Below the pieces are notes generated by a model. It was not told the DNA's origin. It saw only the letters and a list, made by a program, of their open reading frames with translations, and made no database searches. A stretch of 64,000 nucleotides of DNA from Botrytis cinerea B05.10 (Eukaryota > Ascomycota > Leotiomycetes > Helotiales > Sclerotiniaceae), in the NCBI RefSeq assembly GCF_000143535.2, contig NC_037312.1, positions 1,426,001 to 1,490,000 of the forward strand. The letters are read 5' to 3'. This document shows, in pieces, positions 12,817 to 24,390 of the stretch; the stretch's first letter is position 1; each line of letters starts with the position of its first letter. The translations under genes and the position numbers were made by a program.

Positions 12817-14805
12817 ATGTCTCCCCACACCTCCCTAATCAACGAACGCGAACCCCTCCTCGCGCCTCTCACCGAACCCACCGAAGTTCAGGATGCCTTG
12901 ATCACGGGATCACAGGTTTATCAAGCGGTTGGGTCGAATCGAGATGGCGAGGGGGGAGAAGAGCACATTGGAGATGAAGATGAAGAAGATGATGATACGC
13001 CGCTTCCTCTCGGGCAGATTCTTGGGCTTTGTTATGTTCGATTGGTGGAGCCGGTCGCGTTTTTCTCCGTCTTTGCGTTTCTGAATCAGATGTTGTGGGA
13101 GATTGGTGATATTGGGGAGGGCGAGGTGGGGTTTTATTCGGGGTTGATTGTGAGTTCTTTCCGTTGGCTTTGTTTTTGGGGGGGAGGGAAGGGAAGGGAA
13201 GCGGGCGGGACTGGAGAGAAGAGCAGAAGAGCGTCGGGAATATATGCTTACGACTATAATCGAGTAACTAACCAAAAAATAGGAATCCCTCTTCTCCGTC
13301 ACAGAAATGTTTCTCATGGTTCACTGGGGCCGCGCCTCGGATAAATTCGGCCGCAAACCAATCATGATCATTTCACTCCTGGGCATCTCATTCGCGACAG
13401 GTATCTTCGGGTTCGGCAGGAGCATAGGGCAATTAATTATGTTTCGATGTATCGCCGGACTGTTCGCAGGGACTATCGTGTGAGTCTTTTCGGTCTTGGG
13501 ATTGATCTAATCGTGTCTGGAGCTTCGTAAACTAATCTTTTGGGTACAAGCACCATCCGAACCATGATTTCCGAAAACAGCACCAAGAAAACTCAAGCAA
13601 GAGCGTTTAGTTATTTTTCCGTCGCGGGTAATCTTGGGATTCTGTTTGGACCGATGATTGGTAATTGAGAAGATCTTCTCCAAATAGATATGTGAGAACT
13701 CGGTGGAATGACTAACACTTTCAAGGCGGTGCCATGTCCGAACCAGCGAAACAATATCCGTCTCTCTTCGGCGGCGTAAAATTCTTTGAGGAATTCCCCT
13801 TTGCGCTTCCGACAATTTGCACGGGATTGTTTGCGTTAAGCTCAACATTGGTTGCTACGTTCTACATCAAGGAGGTGAGCTAATCATCATGTCCGTAGGA
13901 GAAACTCAAATCACTAATCAGGTTGCAGACGTTGGGCAAGAAAAAGTATCAGAAAGTAGGAGCGCGCGATGGGATGTCCATGAAAGAACTTCTAAAATTC
14001 CCCGGCGTGGCGAGATGTATTTACATTTCGTGCCATGTCAATCTCATGAGTACAATTTACACATCTGGTTGGTGTCACTTCTTTCTCTGCATTTTTCTTT
14101 CCCATACCACTGCTGATCTTCTGTCTACAAATAGTACTGTCTCTCTTCTGGTTCACTCCCGTTTCCCTCGGCGGTCTAGGTTTCTCACCCTTCCGCATCT
14201 CTCTCTTCATAGCCCTCGCAGGTTTCTCGCAAGCTTTCTGGATGATCGTCGTATTCCCTCCCCTGCACAAACGTATCGGTACCGTTGGTATCCTGCGCGC
14301 GTGCGCTTTCGTCTGGCCTTTCCTCTTCGCCTTTTGCCCTTTTGCAAATTTCCTGTTGCGCATGGGATGGGAGACGACTTTTTGGGTCGTGTATCCAATA
14401 AGTATGTCGATGGGGGTAGGCGTTAGCATGGCGTTTAGTAAGTCTCTCCCCTCTCTCACTCATCATTTTACCTTTAGGTCTCCTATCTATCACCCCACTC
14501 TCATAACCCCAATCTCCCCCATTCAAACTAACAACAGCCTCCCTACAGCATGTGGCCAACTAGCCCTCAATGATATTGCACCCTCCTCCGAAACGCTCGG
14601 CACCCTCAACAGCATCGCACTTGCCGTCACAAGCGGCACCCGCGCGTTCGTCCCCGCTCTCTTTACCATCATCTTTGCGTATGGCGTTACGCATCAGATC
14701 CTCTGGGGGTATTTCATCTGGGTATTTGAGATATCTGTTGCGATAGGATTGGTTATTGCGGTGCCGTTCTTACCTAAAGAGGCTTATGGGAGGGGAAAGA
14801 AATAA
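12817..14805 (+). CDS. MFS transporter, ZIF-like / DHA1-type
   Basis: Seven exons (12817-13149, 13283-13479, 13551-13660, 13726-13874, 13929-14067, 14135-14437, 14549-14805) give 495 residues. The acidic N-terminal tail (EDEEDDDTP near residue 55) is cytosolic. The first helix begins VRLVEPVAFFSVFAFLNQML. The MFS loop-2 signature is GRASDKFGRKP, and a later helix reads SVAGNLGILFGPMIGG. The last exon has the conserved CGQLALNDIAPSSETLGTLNSIA block, typical of fungal proteins similar to plant ZIFL transporters and yeast YCR023C. Substrate is unknown. The intron-by-intron reading is supported because each spliced junction restores a conserved helix, and the unspliced frames contain stops. The gene is too far from the PKS-NRPS to assume a link. 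Confidence 0.88.
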
Positions 14806-16543
14806 TTGGGCGAAGATAGAGGAGGAGAAAATAATCTTACAAAAATAGACGAGAGTGGAGAAAGAGAAGGCTGGAGTAAAAACGTGATAGAATTGAATAG
14901 ATTTGGATAGATATAAAGATAGGTTTGAACAGGCGTCAATTTCATCGAATTGGAATATCGGGACATCGTGAAAATCATAGCATCATTTATCGGAATTCCA
15001 GCACTTCCCATAAATGATTCATAACATGAAAACGTGAATTCGCACTCATGACCTGATATAATTCATTCATTGCATAAACAAACAAAAAAATAAAAAATAG
15101 ATGAGGGCTGGTTATGAAACTCAAGCATCCCAAGGCTATGTACATAGTGTATAACAACAGAACCAGACTCCAGTCCACCCAATCACCATCTCAAAGTTAG
15201 GAACGTGTCACGCGAGCATCAAGATCAATTTTCCACAAGCAAAAACAGTGAATGAAATAGATATCAAGGTTCTTTCTCTCTCCCAACCAATCTCGAAGAA
15301 GAAATAACATAACTAACCGAAGTCTTTTCATTTTGACAATTCACCATTTTATTTTATTACGTCTCGGGTTTCGGCTTTTCGCTTCTTCTCTATTTCACTT
15401 TTATTCTCATGTATCATCTAACTAGATGCGAAAGGGGGAGTGAATGCCTTAAAGTTAGTTCATTATCGATCTATATTTGACATTCTGATTTCAGTGCTCA
15501 GTGTTCCGAAGGAATTCTTGAATGTGAATTTTGACGTTTGATATCATAGCAATGAACAAAGAAAGACAAAAATGCTTACTGGGTCAGAGTGATCTTTGCA
15601 TTGGAAGGCAAGTTACTCATTGTACCTAGGAGCAATTCTCCACACCAATTTCTCAGCATTCATGTTTGTGTTTGTGTTTATGTTGAATGTGTGCCAGTGA
15701 AAGGAAAACCCAGATTTCACAAATATCAGCTTAGCAGACACTAACCGATGAATATCCGAGAATCATGGTTGCCTATGGTGAACATGTTGATGCTTTCAAA
15801 GTTTGCTGTTCCTCAACTTTCAAGTATAGAAACAATGCCAATGGCCTTGCTGTCCAGAATGATGTAGAACGACAGGGAGGAAAGCTTCAAGCTTTGGTGT
15901 GAAAAGATATGAATACAAGACTACTTGCAAGCCTGAGCCAGGAGAATTTATGTTCAGGCGAAGAAGGAAGATATTCATATCTGCTCATGAATGACTCATC
16001 TTCAAACCAAATGTAGAAATAGAAAATTTAAACACGTGTTTCATCAGTGAAGGACTCTCTCTCCATTTTATTATGAGCTTGATTAACTCGGTCCTATGAT
16101 TGATCAACTCATTAAGAACTAAATATAATAAGGATGACGTATACAGAACAGGAAACCTGTTGACATGTCAAAAAAAGGACCTTGATAGATTCAAATATGA
16201 AACAACGAATGTTAGTCTAATTCACCACTAAAGTTTTGAGCCAAGGCAAGATCAAAACAAGGCCACGTGAAGAAGTGGCTCGAGGAGGTGAATTGCTCAC
16301 CTGACATATTTTTTATAGTCTTAAAAACGTACTTGAGCTCCGACTTTCTGTTTTCTGAATTTTATTCCTCAATCTTTAGACACTTTCAAATCTTTCATAC
16401 TGTCACAATTTTAACAACTCCGACACTATGTCGTGTACAAGAATGGTAAGATAATACACTCTTGAGTTGAGTCCCCTGCAGAATATCATACTAATATATC
16501 CCCATAGCTCCAAAACGGGCTGGCCCCATTGCTTGCCTCAAAA
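14806..16543. other. Long spacer with no visible gene
   Basis: About 1.7 kb, moderately AT-rich, with only short open frames. A possible splice-like site (gtaaga at 16444) lies upstream of the next gene and could belong to an unrecognised 5' exon or UTR intron. I see no transposon, tRNA or repeat. Confidence 0.4.
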
Positions 16544-18044
16544 ATGCTAAGAAGCTCTTCAATCAATGCAGACTTGAAAACCAAGCCAACAATTTCCTCC
16601 ATTCAAAAAAATGTAAGAACAATCTAACAGGCTCTTCCTCTGTGCGTTCCTGACGTATTCTCCACAGAGTTGCACCAAGAGAACTGCTTTTTCATTTTCG
16701 CATATTGGTACCAACACAAGAGCCAAAAGGGGTTTGGCTTTGAAGTTATCTCACCAAACCTTTGATGAATTAACTGCGAAACTGCCAACGACAACTATCA
16801 GCAATTACACTATTGTCTCGTTGGATTTCAATATGAGACCCCCAATACCACTCAACAAGATTCTTGAGCCAGTTGATGGAGCAACAATGACATCATCATT
16901 AATTAAGTCCATTTCAGAGGATGAGACACTTGAAGCCAGCCCCGAACAGTCATGCACACACAGCCTAGAACTGATTGGATATCACTGCCCATCTCGCGAT
17001 CAAGAGAAGTTAATGTTGGAGTTTTCAGCAGAAAAGGGATTTTCTTCTGAAGATGGATGCCGCTTCCGAAAATTTCCAGAACTCCCCCCCGAAGTCCAAT
17101 GTATGATATGGGATTTCTCTATGGAAGAAGATCGCATCATTGAAGTCCATATCACAAAGCGTTGCGCAAATTGGATGATCGTTTATGCGTCTACTGATGC
17201 TAAAAATCCAGCAATTCTTAGCGTCTGCCAAGTGTCTAGAGAACGAGGATTGAAACGTTACAAAGCATTGTCCGTTGCCAATTCCTGGAAACGAGACAAG
17301 AAGATGTATGACGATAGGCAAGCTCTTCTGGGGCTTCCGTTAGACTTTGTTGGTCCTGAAGCTGCAACAACAAACTTCAGGTGCTACATCAACTTCGACC
17401 GAGACACCGTTTTCATCAATTCCAGTCATTTTCGTATCTACAGCGATGCTTTGGAGGCTGGTAACAACACTTGGCGCGAAGATTTTGGCTACCAATTTTT
17501 GAAGGACCTCTTTTTCTCCACAGCCGGCGATCGAATCCAGAAGCTTGCCGTGGACTACTTGCTTGCAGAGAAGTGGTTCAATAGTGATCGCAACAATTGG
17601 CAATACTGCCAAGTTTTGGCGGCAATGCCCAGACTACAGCGACTCGCCATTGTCTGGACTGGACATCACCATTTTCAGCGTGTAATCCAAAATGAATGCT
17701 GCCGCACGAGACAAATCGAGATTCTGACCGATGAAGCATTATCTGATGAGGTGCGCTACAATGCCAAATTTCCTAGCGATCATCACCATCGTGTACGCAA
17801 ATTTCATAAGATGAAAGGTCTGGGGCCATATCTTGGAGAGGGATGGGTTAGCGATCGATTTGCTTCGGGCGAAACCTCCATCACTTGGAAAAGCAACATC
17901 GTTACCGCAATCCAAGTGAATCGACCGGTAAACCCGGCCAATTATCCACCCAACTCATTCCACTTTACTGCAGGAGGAAGTTCCAGATACCAAGATCTGA
18001 GTGAACTGGAGTTTACTGAAGTCGCCGTCGAGAGAGAATGTTAG
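16544..18044 (+). CDS. 2EXR-domain protein
   Basis: Two exons, 16544-16612 and 16668-18044, predict 481 residues. The small first exon is inferred: it starts at an ATG and joins in phase at gtaaga..cacag, and the large open frame has no suitable ATG of its own near its 5' end. From residue about 137 the signature FRKFPELPPEVQCMIWDFSM is typical of the fungal 2EXR (F-box-like) domain. Later segments INFDRDTVFI and the PRLQRLAIVW strand fit the same family. Functions of 2EXR proteins are unknown, and they are expanded in Leotiomycetes. No membrane segment or signal peptide is seen. The 5' end is the least certain part. Confidence 0.7.
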
Positions 18045-18460
18045 GTGTAAGCATGGTGATTTTTCTTTTCAAAGCAACCGGATGGAGTTAATAGTAATGG
18101 GTTGAGGTGTTCAAGATGACCGATGTTGATCATTGGTGTAATCAAGGATTGGGTTTCCCGGTTTCTTTTGCTTGCTGAGTGGAACGATGCTGGGTTTGAA
18201 TGATGAAGTTGATTTGAATGGGCTGGTGTTTTAATGTACCGTTGAACCGGTCTTTTTGTGGCATTGATTTCTGAGTTTGCATGAAGTATTTATTTTTTTC
18301 TTTTTCGTCCCTGGAGGATGGATAACTTGCGAGGTGCGTCGGTGGGAGATGGCGATGTCGAGGGCTGAGATCCGAGAGTACCTAATGTTTAATTTCATAA
18401 GAATGATACTGAAATTGTTTCCGACACCATGCGATGATGCGAATGTTGAAGATGTGAAGA

Positions 18461-18505
18461 GTGAGTGAGTGAGTGAGTGAGTGAGTGAGTGAGTGAGTGA
18501 GTGAG
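18461..18505. repeat. (GTGA)n microsatellite
   Basis: About eleven uninterrupted tetranucleotide units. It is a likely polymorphic locus between strains. Confidence 0.95.
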
Positions 18506-18636
18506 TTGTAACTTTGAAAATTTATAGTGATTTGACTTCAAGTTGCTGGACTGTGAGAGAAGATGGACATGATAAGAATCATTGTGCACAGACCATTTAA
18601 ATGCTTTCCAAGCTACCTCCATACCTGGTAAAGGAA

Positions 18637-18662
18637 GCGACGACGACGACGACGACGACGAT
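18637..18662. repeat. (CGA)n microsatellite
   Basis: About eight trinucleotide units in a non-coding stretch. Confidence 0.9.
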
Positions 18663-19248
18663 GAAGGGAAGGCAGGAACAAGCGATCACTTGATCATTCC
18701 GCCTGCATCTCTTGTCTCCTCTCTCCCTTCCAGTGCTGAGTGTTTTGTCCCGTATATATTGATTGTATGGTTGCGATTGGAAGACGATATGATAGCCAGA
18801 TGAAGCCATCCCAATCTTTCTCCTTTACAAACAGCTGAATAAGGGTATTGTGATTAATATCGCTTGGAATTGAATCATATTGGGAGGATCCATCGGGCGT
18901 GCAACTTCAGGGTTTTCCCCAAAGACTCTGACCTCCCATGCCGACTTTACTTTCAGACTCCACTTCCAGACTCCACCCAAGAATTCAATCCTTCGAATCG
19001 TGGGGCAAGATGACGAAAATCCCAGGAAAGGCAACAGATGTAGCCGGGTGGGACGAGCAGTCAGACGACATGGAATGGGTCTTACCAAGCCGAGGTTCCA
19101 CAAATAGAAAACGGCATTGACAACAAAAATGAAGCAGGAGTGGAGGGACTTTTTGAACATCTTCAGATGATAAGTGACTCAGCGTCAATCTATATCACCA
19201 TCCATTGTTCAATTCATTATTCTCACTACAAAGCTATCTTCCACAAGA

Positions 19249-20664
19249 ATGGCGAGGTCTCTAGCCTACGGAGGGGGTATAGTTGTTGCCCTCATCGCAA
19301 TTCTGTATCAATTCCTCTTCAGACGCATTATATTTGATGTGTTAGGTGTTGGACGTACTATTTCAACATATGATACATTCAACGCAACTTGCGAAAGAAT
19401 TGATAATCTCGGCCTTGAAGGCTGTGAAGATTTATGGCTTCATCACGACAGTGGATACTTATATATAGCCTGCTCCGATATCCAAAGTCGACTCCAGTGG
19501 CTTCCCGCGTTCGTAGTTTTCTAGACTTTATACTCTGTTCATGTCTCTTTTTTTTTTCTCCTCACTGGCGTGATACAGCTTGGCTGACTCGCAAAACCAA
19601 CCACAGTGCCGATCGTCTGAACATTTCCGGACGAGGTTTAGCAGATAGAATTGCTATTCTGGACACCCGAGGAGAAGGCTCTTTGGAATCTCGTCTTCAG
19701 TGGATGAAGACCGAAAATTTCTCTGGCAACAATGGAGATGGTACCTTTAACCTACATGGATTTGATATCCGTCCAGATCCGAAGACCGGTACTTTGCGCA
19801 TTCTGCTCGTCAACCATCGACCTCCAATTGATCCTCTAACTGGTGCCCCACTTGATGCTGTGACACTAGGTGCAAATTCTACCATAGAACTATTTCATAC
19901 CCAAGTTGGAAGTGTTTCAATGAAGCACATAAAGACATACGCAGATCCTGCAATCCAAACTCCTAATCAGGTGGCCTGGGTGAATGACGATGATTTTTTG
20001 TTCACCAATGATCACAGCGCGAAGGTCGGATTTGTAAGTTACATCAAAATTTCCATAGCGGTCAACGATGGACTAAAGAATACCACAGCGTCGCCATGTA
20101 GATATCCTCGTCGGTGGTGGGAGTATTGGACACTGCGATTCACGTGCCAATCACTGTAACTTAATACTCTCTACTGGTCTTACCGCTCCAAATGGATTAG
20201 TTACAGGGCGCGATGGACTAATATATGTACCGAATACATTACTGCACGAGGTACATGTCTTCTCGCTTACTGGTGAAAAGACTCTATTGAGACAGGATAC
20301 GTTACAAGCACCATACCCAATTGATAACATGAGTGTAGATGAGAATGGGGACATCATAGCTGCATCAATTCCACAACCTTATAAATGGGTTCAAAGTTTG
20401 GATGATCGATCAATCCAGCTTCCTGCGGCAGTCGTACGAATTCGAAGAAGAGGATCTGATTTCGATCGTTTGATCAAAGAGGGAGTAAGAAAAGAGAAGG
20501 ATCTGGGCAAGAGCGAGGAGGGTTATATTGTTGAAACTATAGTGGAAGATGACGGAACAATTTTGACAGGAGCAACGGCCGCTGTTCATGATGTAAGGAG
20601 GGGATCATTGTACCTTGGAGGAATCACGGTACCATTTATCATGACGTGTGAGATGAAGCATTAG
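19249..20664 (+). CDS. Paraoxonase/arylesterase-like beta-propeller protein
   Basis: Three exons (19249-19508, 19607-20033, 20089-20664) predict 420 residues. The N-terminus has one membrane-anchor helix (YGGGIVVALIAILYQFLF). After it comes CEDLWLHHDSGYLYIACSD and SRLQWLPAADRLNISGRG, then ENFSGNNGDGTFNLHGFDI, ILLVNHRPP, TPNQVAWVNDDDFLFTNDH and APNGLVTGRDGLIYV. These are blade-like motifs of the calcium-dependent serum paraoxonase/SMP-30 family. Members hydrolyse lactones or aryl esters, and the substrate here is unknown. The first splice uses the donor gttcgt at 19509. It is weaker than a consensus site, but it is the only choice that rejoins the conserved LPA-ADRLN segment in frame with the ccacag acceptor. 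The alternative site at gtagtt shifts the frame. Confidence 0.8.
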
Positions 20665-23364
20665 AAGAATCTCATTTTAACATCTTGAGTGATTCGAATT
20701 AAGTAGGTTTAGGCAATGCTAAACACATTCCATATATGCTTTTGTGGTTCTTTCAATGTTCTCTCAATACTCCACATTTCTCGACGTCTGGCTTCATGAA
20801 CCTAACCACTGTGAGCGAAAATCTCAGTATGCTTCTCAATATGCTTCTAAATGTTTTTTTTGTTCAATATTTTGCATAGAAGCTTTGATGAAGGAATGAA
20901 TCGAAGTGATGAAGTCTCACAATCAAGCTCCTTCCTTTCACCAGGCACCGCTCCATCTCCTCAATCGGTATCGGTATACCTTAAGTTTTGCTTCAACATA
21001 TAATTTGTATACTCGAGAAAACCCAGCTACCACCACTAGTCAAACCTGAAGCTCCACTTGTAAAATACCTCATGAATTTGTTGTCTTTCAAATTCACATG
21101 TTTATTGCGTGGTGAACCTACACATGAAAGTGCATGCGGAACATTCTTGTCATGATTACTTTCTCGCCGTATACCAACACAACCCAAGGATTTTTTGCGT
21201 GAAGATAGTCATGATAAAGGATTAATACAATTCAAATAGTTGAGAAACTCATGCACAATTATTAACTAATTACATCGTCATAATATACGGGTCTACCTCG
21301 TTCTCCTTCTAAGCCGTTGTGTTTTCAGCCACTTCCTGTATTTCCCCTCAGCGCCTTCATACAACAGCCACATGGTTTAGCCACTGAGCCCAGATTTACC
21401 GGACATTATTACGTATACCTCGGAAGCTATTTGTAAACTGTTCAAACACTTGGCTTCTTGAATACCTAAGATTTGTGCTAGTAGGATCGATCACCTCATA
21501 GTTCGTAAAGGGAATAAATGAAGAGTCGTATAATCATTTATGAAGAATCACATCTTCCGACCAAAGGAAGATTATCATTGTGTAGTATTTGAGTAAGCTC
21601 GTAGATAGGGTTTAGCCTGTCTTGGTGATCTCCAATCTCGTTACAGCAGCTGCTACTAAAAATTAGATCGTATTGACACGCGCACGGATGGCTTCAATCC
21701 CACAAAATCATGATCTCGGTAAGATTTGTTTAGCGATGTTTTTGATTTCGTGTATGAATATCCTGATATCGATTGTTCGATAAAAGCGGCTCACTCAAAA
21801 GGTACTCTCTTTTCAATATTTGAATCTGAAGTTGACAAGTGTGATAGAGGAATGCTTGAATTGTTTTGCATCGGGATATTTTAGCATTGAATAGTTTTAG
21901 AGAAAATTAAAATAACAGTATTTTTAATAGTTTCTCGATTTTAAATGGCTTGATGGGCTGAGGGGGGGGTTGCATAGCTTGTGCCTAACTAGACGCATTT
22001 ATTTAAGTTTTCAATACAAACCTATGGAGAAGAACAATAGGCCGCTTCCCTGTATATTTGAGTGCATGATGATAGTGCTAGTACGGTCGAGACTTTAAAG
22101 CGAAGATTGGTTTTTTTGTACAAGTCAAAGGTTCCCACGACGATCGACAGTCTAACTCGCAGTGAGTTCTGCACATCTCTCTGACCTTCTCTGTACAAAG
22201 CCCACTAAGGAAGTAAGCATTTGAGCAACCTCTCCATTTGATCCACCCTCTCCAATAAAAGTATTCAGCGAGTAAACGAATCACATGGCACGAGAAATTA
22301 AAATGGTCAGCCTACTAGGCTCATACTACTAGAGCTCTAGACCTGATGTTAAAATCCATAATATAGACTCAAACTTAAAATTATCAGATCTACTGATATA
22401 GACTGGAATATAAGCTTTAAAAGTTATATCCACATGTCAAAATCACACAATCACGACTGTCTCTAGTTATAATATTGGGTTTTATACCTTTATCGTCGAA
22501 ACATCATCACTCTAGACTCCAGTCTTTCGAATTCCCTCAATAACAGGATAAGAATGGCCTCTTTATCGCAGTTACTTCATGCTAGCTATACCTTATTAAG
22601 TTATGATCGGTCGCACTTGCATTTTAGAAAGACAACTGTAGATACTTCTGCTTCCGATTAATAACCTTCTCCTACCTTCCTCTTCTCCACTTTCCAAACT
22701 ATCATTCTAAACTATTCAAGCCCATATAAAATCACCAGAACAAGGTATACATTGCACGATGAGATCGAGATTCATGTCCAATAAGGGAATGGTGGCTTAG
22801 TGGTATAGCTTTCTAACATTATTTTGCATATCGTCTCTTCACCCAGAGCTTTTCGGGGCCTATCAAAACCTCTTAATATAGTATTCTCCACAAACTTATA
22901 CAAAAAATCTTGATTTATACTAATGCTCATTAGCACCACCTGTAGTTCATTTGCTTTCTTGGCACAGTCTTGAGGTTGATAGAAGCAAGAACTTTGTTCC
23001 GGATATAGTATCGCGAGGATTTAGCTCTAATTAGGATATCTTGACATTTAGCTCATTTGTGTTAGTTGATTTTCTGGTGTGGGCAATGATATCGTGTTGA
23101 TCTCGTCACTTAAACTAATTAGCATAGGACTTTCATATATAAATAGGGCTCCCTCAATATATTTCCACCTACACCCCTTTTCGCTTCTGGACACTTATAC
23201 CCCTGTTCTATTCCTCTCATCTCAAAAACTTCTATCTATCCATTTCGTTCTCAAGATCATAATAATCTTTCCCACATCCTTTCATCCCCTAGAAATCTTC
23301 GAAAATTCAAGCTAAGCTGAACCAAACTCCCAAATCATCTCCAAGTCCTTTGAACAAAGCCGTG
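20665..23364. other. 2.7 kb AT-rich spacer with no visible gene
   Basis: Only short open frames without features are present. Position 22793-22806 resembles a tRNA A box, but no matching B box or cloverleaf follows. A G-run lies at 21961-21968. The last part, with a CT-rich patch (23150-23290), is probably the promoter and 5' UTR of the downstream gene. Confidence 0.4.
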
Positions 23365-24000
23365 ATGGACCTTCAAGTTATGGGCAATCCACCCGCCACC
23401 TCTTCCTATGATGAAATGCAGATCGATATTCCTGCCGCCAGCTTTGTCGCGATTCAAGACTCTTCGAAAAAGGCAGAGACCGTCGGCGGATCTATGCCAA
23501 CTCCACCCGAGACCCCTTTTCCTCGCAGCATGGAGTTGAGTACTAGGCAATCGGTGCACAGCTTATCGGCACAGCCGCTCCCCAGATCTGATCGCAAAAC
23601 TCCTATTTTGCGATCCTCAATCGAAGTTCTTGCCAACGTATCAGCCACAGCTCCACACGTCGTCTTCCACCGTCCGGGAACATATACACACCAGTTCCAG
23701 ATTTCTAGCATTCGCGGTCAGATTGTTAGGAAATGTAGAAGATGTATCACAGGCTGTGAATTTAAAACTTGCAGCCAGAGCGTGTGTGATGAGTGCGTAA
23801 AGAATGGTCATGGAAGCCCTACTGATGTATCAATCGTTCGTGCCCAGTTGATGGAAGAACTTGAACGATATCCATTTTCTAGAATGGGTAATCCTATGAA
23901 AGGAAATCCGGCGACTGAAAAGACTGCAATAGATAAAGATAAAGAAACTCAGGCTAGCTCTGATAGTGATGCTACAATATCTGCCGTGGGTGATTATTAA
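23365..24000 (+). CDS. Small Cys-rich protein of unknown function
   Basis: A single-exon frame of 211 residues. Residues 1-90 are polar and Ser/Pro-rich (TPPETPFPRS) and probably disordered. Residues about 122-145 hold a compact cysteine cluster, with the spacing CRRC-x4-C-x4-C-x4-C-x2-C (CRRC, GCEF, TCSQ, VCDEC), which could bind a metal. A short helix-like segment and an acidic Ser-rich tail follow. I recognise no family. There is no signal peptide or membrane span. It ends 390 bases from the 3' end of the PKS-NRPS and is convergent to it, so it marks a possible edge of the cluster and need not belong to it. The start is the first ATG in a frame open further upstream. Confidence 0.65.
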   Translation: MDLQVMGNPPATSSYDEMQIDIPAASFVAIQDSSKKAETVGGSMPTPPETPFPRSMELSTRQSVHSLSAQPLPRSDRKTPILRSSIEVLANVSATAPHVVFHRPGTYTHQFQISSIRGQIVRKCRRCITGCEFKTCSQSVCDECVKNGHGSPTDVSIVRAQLMEELERYPFSRMGNPMKGNPATEKTAIDKDKETQASSDSDATISAVGDY

Positions 24001-24390
24001 TCAGCATATGGCACGAAACAAAGTGAGGGAGAGGAATGGGTTTTAGGGCTTAAGGAATGGGATTCGAAATTGAAGATTAATACCCCAATTTATTGACAAA
24101 GATCAATATGGAATACTGCTGGCGTTATTTAGGAAGCCGCTTGTTTATCTAGTTCTGGAGCTATGGGTTGATTATGCACTGCGGCTCTTCTAATCTTGTC
24201 TTTTGTATTAGCATTAATAACAATAGCAGTTGAGTCGCACAGAAAAAATCTTTGAATGCTTTAACTTATGACATGTAGTTGTGAAGGCGATAAAAACTGA
24301 CCAGCAACGTAGGGTGTCTTGGAATTTTCTCAAAAGTGAGGTCCCAGCTCGCGATGAATTCAATAGAATTATTTGATATACACTAAAAAA
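24001..24390. other. Convergent 3' spacer
   Basis: This is the short AT-rich region between the Cys-rich gene and the PKS-NRPS stop codon. I see nothing beyond expected 3' UTR sequence. Confidence 0.4.

Larger units (their letters stand above)
18045..19248. other. Spacer with two microsatellites
   Basis: This stretch contains the (GTGA)n and (CGA)n tracts listed separately and otherwise only UTR and promoter sequence. Open frames on either strand at 18825-19160 have no domain-like pattern. Confidence 0.45.

Noticed and set aside
12817..14805. Membership of the 12.8 kb MFS transporter in the metabolite cluster
   Set aside because: It lies more than 9 kb outside the cluster among unrelated genes, and no cluster element was seen upstream.
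18825..19160. 111-codon minus-strand open frame
   Set aside because: It overlaps the 5' flank of the paraoxonase-like gene and has no conserved-looking pattern.
22788..22865. tRNA-like A box (GGTGGCTTAGTGGTA)
   Set aside because: No GGTTCGA-type B box at the right distance and no cloverleaf could be drawn.
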